Source of the DNA: Clostridia bacterium | GTDB taxonomy: Bacteria > Bacillota > Dehalobacteriia > UBA4068 | NCBI GenBank assembly: GCA_012515255.1 | Contig: JAAYYR010000036.1 | Span: 1 to 13,901, forward strand | DNA: 13,901 nucleotides | Direction of reading: 5' to 3' | Part shown: positions 6,438 to 12,340 of the stretch, piece after piece | How the letters are laid out: each line of letters starts with the position of its first letter | How positions within the stretch are numbered: position 1 is the first letter of the stretch | Notes under the pieces: generated by a model | What the model was told of the DNA's origin: nothing | Seen by the model: the letters and a program-made list of their open reading frames with translations, nothing else | Databases searched by the model: none | Made by a program: the position numbers and the translations under genes

Positions 6438-8849
6438 CTATTTCACCGCCTTTTTTTGGATTGCCTGTAATACGATTTCCGGCGTAATCGGCAGCCGATA
6501 AAAACGGATGCCGATGGCGTTATAGATCGCATTGGCAATGGCCGCCTGCACCGAAGCGATAGCCGACTCGGCGATGCCCTTGGCGCCAAAAGGCCCGGTC
6601 GGCTCATAAGTGTCGGTGTGGCGCACCAAGACATTCTCAATTAGCGGCATCTCGCTGCTGGTCGGCAGCTTATAATCGGCAAGCGCGCCATGATTGAGCA
6701 GCTCGCCGTCCTTAACCGGCTGCGAGGTATATATTGGTTCGCTTGCTGCTTGCGGCTTAGTCGTAAAACCGCCTTCTTCATTCATGGTCAAATTCTCGTA
6801 CAGCGTATAGGCCATGCCGCGGCCAAAGGAGCCGATCAGCTGGCCGCCGAACAGCTCAGGGTTGACCACGGTACCGCAGTCGCCGTAAATCAGCACCTTC
6901 GGTATAGTGATCTCGCCGGTCAGCGTATCGACCGCCACCTCGACAAAATGGGTGGTAAAGCATGGCGGGCAGTTTTTCTGCCTGTAGCTGCCGGCATATT
7001 GTAGCGTACCCCAGCTATTGATCTGCGCTTGCCTTGCTATCTCCCCCACGGTCATCTGATTGTCACGCAGGCCCTTAACATAGACCACGCCCTGTCCCAA
7101 ATCATCATCGCGCACCAGCTCCAGGTTTTCCGCATGCTCGTTCAGCAGCCGTCCGGCTGTTTCCAGCAGCTTTTTACGTACCTCGAGCGCCACATGATAA
7201 GCTGCGCCGCCGCCGCAATATACGCCTCGCGTGGCATGGGTACAGACATCATAGGCGGTGCTTTTGGTATCGGTGGGCGATAAGCCGACCCGCTGCAGCG
7301 GTACCTGCAGCACTTCGCTGACAAATTTGGCGATCGCGTCCCAGGTGCCGCCTCCTAAATCCATAACCGGCGTCACCACGTCTACTGAGCCGTCCTCATT
7401 GATCTTAATAAAGGCGGAGCTATAATCAATAACCTCGCCTTCTTTCGGGCCGCCTGTGCCGGAGGTATGGAAGCCGCGCGCCACCCCCAAGCCATGGCGG
7501 ATGCGTCCCTGCTTATCCGTATGCCTGCCGCGCCCGCTCCAGCCCATGATTTCCCTGCCCTTGAGCAGCGATTCCTCCACGCCGCAGCTTTTGATGATCG
7601 TGCGGATGGTCGGCCCTTGCCCCCAAAATTCATGGCCTACGCCGCGGTAATTCTTGAGCCGGAACTCGATGGCGTCAAAGCCCATCTCCCCGCTGATGAT
7701 ATCGATCATGCTCTCGATGGCGAAATTGGTCTGCGGGTTGCCGTAGCCCTGCATGGCACAGCAAGGCGTCTTATTGGTATAGACAGCGGTGCCGTGGAAG
7801 CCGATATTGCCGCCGTATTGATAGAGCGAGGCGAACCAGCCGGCGACACAGCCGAGGAAGGGCAGCGGCTGTACCTGATGCGCGCCAAAATCAACCAAAG
7901 CGCTTAGCTCGGCCGCAGTGATCATGCCCTCATTGGTCACGCCCATTTTGACATGAAAACGCACCGGGTATTTTTGATGGCTATAGAAATCCTCCTCGCG
8001 GGAGGAAATCAGCTTAACCGGGCGGCGGGCTTTAAGCGCCAGCGCCGCGCAAATCGGCGTCACTGTATTAACCTGAATCGAGGAGCCAAAAGCCCCGCCG
8101 ATGGCGATTTTTTTAACGTTGATTTTGGAGAGCGGCAGATTAAGCGCGCGCCCCAGCAATTGCCGGTTACCGTGGATGGACTGGGCAGTGGCCCATACCG
8201 TGATGCCGCCATCCGGCTCCGGCGCCACCACGCAGCCTTTGGTCTCGAGTTGGGCATGATAAATGCGCGGCAGCTCAAAATCCTGCTCAAAGATGCGGTC
8301 GGCCCGGGCGAAACCAGCCTCCACATCACCCTGGCTGATATTGCGGGAAACGCCGATATTATTGCAGATATCCACTTCTTTATCGCCAAGATAAACCTTG
8401 TCGTAAAGCTGCGGCGCCCCCTCCTCCATTGCTTCTTGCGGGTCATAGACCGGCTGCAGCACCCGGTACTCCACCTTTACTGCCTGCAGGGCCTTATAGG
8501 CCAGCTCTTCCGTATCGGCGGCAACGGCGGCGATCGGTTCATAGAGATGGCGCGCCTTATTAGGCAAGATCGTCCGGTCGCGATATGTGGCCGCGGGCAC
8601 CGAGACGCTGCGCTCATTATACACAACGGCCTGCCCGTTGATGAGAATATCATCATAGGTAAGGCAGACCGCTCCCATCTTTTCCGCTTCTGAGGTATCA
8701 ATTTTAATTATTTCCGCATGCGGGTGCGGCGAGCGCAGCAAAACAGCGTGCATCATCCCGGGTATTAGGATATCTCCCGTATATTGCTGCTTACCGGTTA
8801 GCTTCGCGATGCCGTCCAGCCTCGCCACATCGGTGCCGATTACCGTCAT
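6438..8849 (-). CDS. Molybdenum hydroxylase large subunit, set 1 (xanthine dehydrogenase family, divergent active site)
   Basis: An 803-residue molybdopterin-binding catalytic subunit. The N-terminal hammerhead domain spans about 10-130, followed by the Mo-binding region. Compared with the family, the first cofactor motif reads GGAFGSS (251-257) instead of GGGFGGKE. The second reads QGYGNPQ (367-373) instead of RGFGxPQ. The catalytic Glu761 is kept in GAKGIAES. So it should still bind the cofactor and act as a molybdenum hydroxylase, but substrate contacts differ from xanthine dehydrogenase. It lies 81 nt after the methyltransferase gene and is followed after one base by its FAD subunit, giving a Mo-FAD-FeS order as in E. 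coli xdhABC. AAAGGAG (8862-8868) lies 12 nt from the ATG, rather far. A nearer out-of-frame ATG (8857) opens a 3-codon frame whose TGA overlaps this start. Confidence 0.92.
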   Translation of the reverse strand: MTVIGTDVARLDGIAKLTGKQQYTGDILIPGMMHAVLLRSPHPHAEIIKIDTSEAEKMGAVCLTYDDILINGQAVVYNERSVSVPAATYRDRTILPNKARHLYEPIAAVAADTEELAYKALQAVKVEYRVLQPVYDPQEAMEEGAPQLYDKVYLGDKEVDICNNIGVSRNISQGDVEAGFARADRIFEQDFELPRIYHAQLETKGCVVAPEPDGGITVWATAQSIHGNRQLLGRALNLPLSKINVKKIAIGGAFGSSIQVNTVTPICAALALKARRPVKLISSREEDFYSHQKYPVRFHVKMGVTNEGMITAAELSALVDFGAHQVQPLPFLGCVAGWFASLYQYGGNIGFHGTAVYTNKTPCCAMQGYGNPQTNFAIESMIDIISGEMGFDAIEFRLKNYRGVGHEFWGQGPTIRTIIKSCGVEESLLKGREIMGWSGRGRHTDKQGRIRHGLGVARGFHTSGTGGPKEGEVIDYSSAFIKINEDGSVDVVTPVMDLGGGTWDAIAKFVSEVLQVPLQRVGLSPTDTKSTAYDVCTHATRGVYCGGGAAYHVALEVRKKLLETAGRLLNEHAENLELVRDDDLGQGVVYVKGLRDNQMTVGEIARQAQINSWGTLQYAGSYRQKNCPPCFTTHFVEVAVDTLTGEITIPKVLIYGDCGTVVNPELFGGQLIGSFGRGMAYTLYENLTMNEEGGFTTKPQAASEPIYTSQPVKDGELLNHGALADYKLPTSSEMPLIENVLVRHTDTYEPTGPFGAKGIAESAIASVQAAIANAIYNAIGIRFYRLPITPEIVLQAIQKKAVK

Positions 8850-8930
8850 TCTTGCATTCAGCTCCTTTCACGCTTCCCCAGTTGCCCGTCGTTCCGCGCC
8901 ATATCGCACTCGGCCGACAAACATATTTAC

Positions 8931-9725
8931 TTATTCCGCAAATAATCCCCCACGATGCGCCTTTAAGTATTTGGCGCAGAATTTATCTTCGCCGATCAAG
9001 GCTCGGGATGCGACATAGCAGCCCATCAACTGCCGGTCCGTAGGATCGAGAATAAATGAATCTATGCCGCAGGCTATGGCCTGAGCAAGAAAATAGCGGT
9101 TGATCAGCCTGCGATTAGGCAGGCCAAAGCTGATATTGGACAGGCCGCAGACGCAATGGACGCCGGGATAATTGTTGCGCAGCAGGCGAACCGTGTCAAA
9201 AATCACCAGAGCGCCCCGCGCCGATACCGCGATCGGCTGTACCATAGGGTCAAGATAGATATCATCCGGGGAGATGCCCGCCGCCAGCAAATCCTCTGTC
9301 AAGCGCGCCCCGATAGCATAGCGTGCCTCGGCGGAAGTGGGGATAGCCTCATCGTCCATACATAGCGCCACCAGCTTAGTCTTATATTCTAAAGCCAGGG
9401 GCAGAATCTCGCGATAACGGGCTGTTTCAGCGCTGATGGAATTGATCATCACCGGGCCGCGGGCCAGCGGCAATGCCGCGGCCAAAGCGCGCGCATTGGG
9501 GCTGTCGAGACAAAGCGGCTTATCCACCGCCGCCGCTACCGTATCAACCAGCCAGGCGAGTCGTTCCACCTCATCCTTGACAAAAGCGCCGCAGTTGAGA
9601 TCGAGATAATCCGCGCCGGCCGCTACTTGCGACTGCGCGATTTCGAGCAGCGCCGCCTCGTTTTGCCCTTCGATCAGCGACCTAATACTCTTTCTGCTGG
9701 AATTAAGAAGTTCACCGATAATCAT
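8931..9725 (-). CDS. Methyltetrahydrofolate:corrinoid methyltransferase (MeTr/AcsE-like, pterin-binding)
   Basis: This soluble enzyme would move a methyl group between tetrahydrofolate and the cobamide on a partner corrinoid protein. It has 264 residues from the ATG at 9725, nearly the length of acetogen MeTr. The TIM-barrel pterin-binding motifs are present: DYLDLNCGA after strand 2, LDSPN with Asp74, INS with Asn95, YLDP with Asp159, and LSNISFGLPNR with Asn197. These appear to match the Asp, Asn, Asp and Asn that bind or polarise the pterin in the Moorella enzyme. The ATG is preferred over an in-frame TTG six bases earlier because GGAAGG lies six bases ahead. It begins two bases after the corrinoid-protein stop. 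Direction of transfer, either demethylation into folate or methyl delivery from it, cannot be read from sequence. Confidence 0.92.
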   Translation of the reverse strand: MIIGELLNSSRKSIRSLIEGQNEAALLEIAQSQVAAGADYLDLNCGAFVKDEVERLAWLVDTVAAAVDKPLCLDSPNARALAAALPLARGPVMINSISAETARYREILPLALEYKTKLVALCMDDEAIPTSAEARYAIGARLTEDLLAAGISPDDIYLDPMVQPIAVSARGALVIFDTVRLLRNNYPGVHCVCGLSNISFGLPNRRLINRYFLAQAIACGIDSFILDPTDRQLMGCYVASRALIGEDKFCAKYLKAHRGGLFAE

Positions 9726-9727
9726 AT

Positions 9728-10360
9728 TCAACCTTCCATTAGCTTATTAACCAGATCCACCGCGCCCAGCGCGTCCTCGGAGTAGCCGTCGGCGTTAATC
9801 TCCGCCGCAAATTCGGCTGTCACTGGCGCCCCGCCGACGATAATTTTCACTTGTTCGCGCAGTCCCTGGGCGCTAAAGGCGGCTATAGTCTGCTCCATAT
9901 TATCCAGTGTCGTGGTCAGCAATGCCGAAAGCGCCACGATATCGGCGTCATGTTCCAGCGCCGCCCTGACAAATTCCGCCGCGTCCACGTCACTGCCCAG
10001 GTCATGTACTGTATAGCCATTACTGGAAAGCAAAAGCGCCACCAGATTTTTGCCGATATCATGTAAATCGCCTTTGACTGTGCCGATGATTATTGTGCCG
10101 CGGGAATCCATCTCGGTCGCCATCTGCGGTTTTAGCATCTCGATCACACCGGCGATGGTTTGCGCCGACATCATCACTTCGGGGACGAAAAGCTCGCCTG
10201 CCTTAAAGAGTACGCCAATCTCGCCCATGGCGGAGATCAGGCCATGATTGATAATATCCATAGCCGGAACGCCCTGTTGTGCTAAAGCCTGCGCTTCCTC
10301 TTGGGCAATATCGTCATCGCCTTCCATAACAGCATTATAGATCTTCGCAAAATTAACCAT
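9728..10360 (-). CDS. Corrinoid (B12-binding) methyl-carrier protein, MtaC/MtvC-like
   Basis: A 210-residue methyl shuttle with the two-domain layout of methanogen and acetogen corrinoid proteins. An N-terminal helical cap (about 1-85) is followed by a Rossmann-type B12-binding domain. The cobalt-ligating His is His100 in DLHDIGKN (the DxHxxG motif). Downstream it keeps the SALLTTT and VGGAPVT segments expected around the nucleotide tail of the cobamide. The ATG at 10360 is preferred over the adjacent TTG at 10363; AGG lies six bases ahead. Its partner methyltransferase follows two bases after its stop. The third component needed for a demethylase, a substrate:corrinoid methyltransferase, is not in the window, nor is an ATP-dependent corrinoid activase. 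Confidence 0.94.
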   Translation of the reverse strand: MVNFAKIYNAVMEGDDDIAQEEAQALAQQGVPAMDIINHGLISAMGEIGVLFKAGELFVPEVMMSAQTIAGVIEMLKPQMATEMDSRGTIIIGTVKGDLHDIGKNLVALLLSSNGYTVHDLGSDVDAAEFVRAALEHDADIVALSALLTTTLDNMEQTIAAFSAQGLREQVKIIVGGAPVTAEFAAEINADGYSEDALGAVDLVNKLMEG

Positions 10361-10379
10361 CAATACCTACCCATTAAAA

Positions 10380-10823
10380 TTATTTATGTGATTCTCTAAT
10401 CGCGGCGCGGGCCAAGGCGTCGCACCGTTCATTATAGTTATCTCCGGCATGACCTTTAACTTTACACCAGCTAACGGTATGCCTAGCGGCGGCGGCCAGC
10501 AATTCCCGCCATAAATCCTGATTATCAACCGGCTGCTTTTTGGCGTTTAACCAACCGTTGCGCTGCCAATTATCCAGCCAGTGCCGATTGAAAGCATTGA
10601 CTACATAAGCGCTATCGCTAAATAAGGTAACATCACAGGGCTGGTTAAGGTTTTGCAAGGCGCGAATCGCGGCTGTCAGCTCCATTCTTTGATTCGTGGT
10701 CGCGCCGACGCTGCCGGATAACTCCCTGCTTTGTTCCCCATAGAGTAAAACCGCGCCCCAACCTCCCGGGCCGGGATTGCCGGAGCAGGCGCCATCCGTA
10801 TAGATGATAACTTTCTTTCTCAT
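10380..10823 (-). CDS. rnhA: Ribonuclease HI
   Basis: This enzyme cuts the RNA strand of RNA-DNA hybrids and helps remove primers and R-loops. It is 147 residues, the bacterial RNase HI length. The active site is complete: Asp10 in YTDGACSGNPGPGG, Glu48 in RMELTAA, Asp70 in FSDSAY and Asp135, with His125 in the flexible loop (VKGHAG). The basic segment around 76-95 (Trp-rich, HWLDNWQRNGW) corresponds to the handle region of the E. coli type. GGAGGTAAT lies directly upstream of the ATG. Only 19 nt separate its stop from the corrinoid-protein start, so this housekeeping gene may be the first gene of the metabolic operon. Confidence 0.97.
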   Translation of the reverse strand: MRKKVIIYTDGACSGNPGPGGWGAVLLYGEQSRELSGSVGATTNQRMELTAAIRALQNLNQPCDVTLFSDSAYVVNAFNRHWLDNWQRNGWLNAKKQPVDNQDLWRELLAAAARHTVSWCKVKGHAGDNYNERCDALARAAIRESHK

Positions 10824-10894
10824 ATTACCTCCGGGTGCTTATAAATAATATTTGAGAATTTTTATTTTTTCCCTGCCTAAAGAGTAAATATTTC

Positions 10895-10923
10895 TTTATC
10901 ATAAGGCGGATTAGTGGTATAAT
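10895..10923 (+). promoter_or_regulatory. Candidate sigma-A-type promoter for lepB
   Basis: A perfect TATAAT at 10918-10923 is preceded by TGG, giving an extended -10 (TGnTATAAT). A weak -35-like TTTATC lies 17 nt upstream (10895-10900). Transcription would begin near 10930 and leave a leader of about 85 nt before the lepB start. The region is strongly AT-rich relative to the coding sequence. Confidence 0.6.
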
Positions 10924-10949
10924 TAGCAAAAATGGGCTATTATTGTCAA
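10922..10949 (-). promoter_or_regulatory. Candidate promoter for rnhA and the downstream operon
   Basis: On the minus strand a perfect TTGACA (10949-10944) is followed after 16 nt by GCTAAT (10927-10922), four of six matches to the -10 consensus. It points toward rnhA about 100 nt away through an AT-rich leader. It overlaps the opposing lepB promoter, so the two could compete. No riboswitch or clear operator was recognised in the leader. Confidence 0.4.
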
Positions 10950-11016
10950 TAAATACCACAATTTTGCACCAAATTTATTTCCCCTACCCCGGATCATGAA
11001 GAGCAGAGGATAAAAA

Positions 11017-12270
11017 ATGGATAAAATCAACTCAGGTTACCAGCTCCCGTACGCTTCATTTGAGATCGATCCTTTTATTTTATTGGCGAAAAACGCCAAC
11101 TCTCTGGCCGAATCTTCCGAAGCCTGCGCCGAACTCAGCCTTAATGTTCATGATAACACAAGAACTGAGCTGATTCCCAATCTCCCCGAAGACAAAACCA
11201 CTTTCATCGTGCCGGTTATACTGGCCGCGGATTCCATGTCCTTGGCGCTGGATGCCGCGGTCAAAGCCCGCAAATCCGAAGAGGAAGCGCTCTATGCTGC
11301 GCTAACCAGGGCGGAAACATTGCTGGAGCGGCAGCAGGAAAGCGCCCGCTCCCTGGAAGAGGAAATCGTTTCGCTTAATCAGCAAGTGGAAACTATCCGC
11401 CATAATTTTACCAGCGCCGCGGATTCACCGGTTACAGTTAATTCTTCAAGCTCCGAGGCCAAGACCCTGCTCAGCACTTTAGAGAAAACGTATAAGAAGC
11501 ATAACCAGCTTAAAAGCTGCCGGGAAAAAATTACCGAGAGCCAAGCGAATATCGATTATATACGCTCGCGCTATAATACGGCCAGTGAGCGGCTGAAAGC
11601 GCTGGAGGAGCAGCTGCCTCTGGTAAAAGAAAGACTGGACAGCACCAGGGAGTATTTTACCGCGGGCGCGCCCCAACCGGATGAGGAAGCGCCGCAGGAA
11701 GAAACAGCCCCTGCCCGCGTCAAAGCAGCGCGGCCCGCAGCGCAAGCCCGGGGCAGGATTGCGGCTACCATCTGGTCATATGCTAAGATCATCCTGGTCG
11801 CGATATTGCTGGCTTTTGTAGTGCGCGTTTATGTTTTTGATATCACCCGCGTAGATGGTCTTTCCATGTACCCAACTTTAAATGATCATGACGACCTGAT
11901 CCACCTCAAAATCACCTATTTATTCAGCGAGCCGCAGCGCGGCGATATTGTCGTTTTCGACGCGCCCGATGCTGTCGGCAAAGATTATGTAAAAAGAATC
12001 ATCGGCTTACCCAATGAGCAGGTTACCATTGAGCGAGGCCAGGTCTATATTAATGGGAAGCGGCTGAACGAGTCTTATGTGGACGGCGCCTACACAGTTG
12101 GCGATATTAATACGGTATTACCTGACGGTTTTTATTTTGTCATGGGCGATAACCGGGAGATCAGTCGCGATAGCCGTTATGATGAGGTAGGGCTGATTAG
12201 CATTGACCGCATTCACGGCAAAGCGGTTTTCCGTGTTTTCCCCTTTAATGATTTCGGTGTAATCGAATAA
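11017..12270 (+). CDS. lepB: Signal peptidase I with an N-terminal cytoplasmic coiled-coil extension
   Basis: This membrane serine protease removes signal peptides from exported proteins. It is 417 residues, against roughly 170-200 for a typical Firmicutes SipS. The C-terminal part is a complete enzyme: a membrane segment at about 254-273, Ser283 in GLSMYPTL (nucleophile), Lys326 in YVKRIIGLP (general base), and GDNR (377-380) with SRDSR just after. Residues 1-250 precede the membrane segment and so should lie in the cytoplasm. They include heptad-like, Glu/Lys/Leu-rich stretches at about 86-130 and 150-212, predicted to form coiled coils. An acidic Pro/Glu linker (218-231) and an Ala/Arg/Pro-rich basic patch (232-247) follow. 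ATG follows AGAGGA by six bases. The gene stands alone with its own promoter and terminator. The protease call is firm; the extension has no recognised family. Confidence 0.95.
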   Translation: MDKINSGYQLPYASFEIDPFILLAKNANSLAESSEACAELSLNVHDNTRTELIPNLPEDKTTFIVPVILAADSMSLALDAAVKARKSEEEALYAALTRAETLLERQQESARSLEEEIVSLNQQVETIRHNFTSAADSPVTVNSSSSEAKTLLSTLEKTYKKHNQLKSCREKITESQANIDYIRSRYNTASERLKALEEQLPLVKERLDSTREYFTAGAPQPDEEAPQEETAPARVKAARPAAQARGRIAATIWSYAKIILVAILLAFVVRVYVFDITRVDGLSMYPTLNDHDDLIHLKITYLFSEPQRGDIVVFDAPDAVGKDYVKRIIGLPNEQVTIERGQVYINGKRLNESYVDGAYTVGDINTVLPDGFYFVMGDNREISRDSRYDEVGLISIDRIHGKAVFRVFPFNDFGVIE

Positions 12271-12287
12271 GTTGTCCCCGCAAAGGA

Positions 12288-12324
12288 TATAAAAAGCCGT
12301 CGGCACTGCTGACGGCTTTTTATA
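12288..12324. terminator. Intrinsic terminator after lepB, probably bidirectional
   Basis: The AAAAAGCCGTC arm (12291-12301) pairs perfectly with GACGGCTTTTT (12311-12321). TATA-type pairs extend the stem outward on both sides, and it closes through a G-T wobble and two GC pairs on a 3-nt loop. T-runs on either strand mean it can end both lepB and the convergent gene whose stop is at 12341. Confidence 0.92.
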
Positions 12325-12340
12325 ATCCGCAAATCACCGC

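Noticed and set aside
7467..7907. A 146-codon plus-strand frame
   Set aside because: Antisense to the same Mo-subunit gene, with no recognisable motif or ribosome-binding site.
7953..8693. A 246-codon plus-strand frame
   Set aside because: It lies wholly antisense to the set 1 Mo subunit, whose family motifs are clear. The long open frame is a by-product of GC-rich codon bias.
10824..10950. A cobalamin or molybdenum-cofactor riboswitch leading the corrinoid and molybdenum operon
   Set aside because: The leader is short and AT-rich and shows no B12-box-like or similar conserved element on the minus strand.
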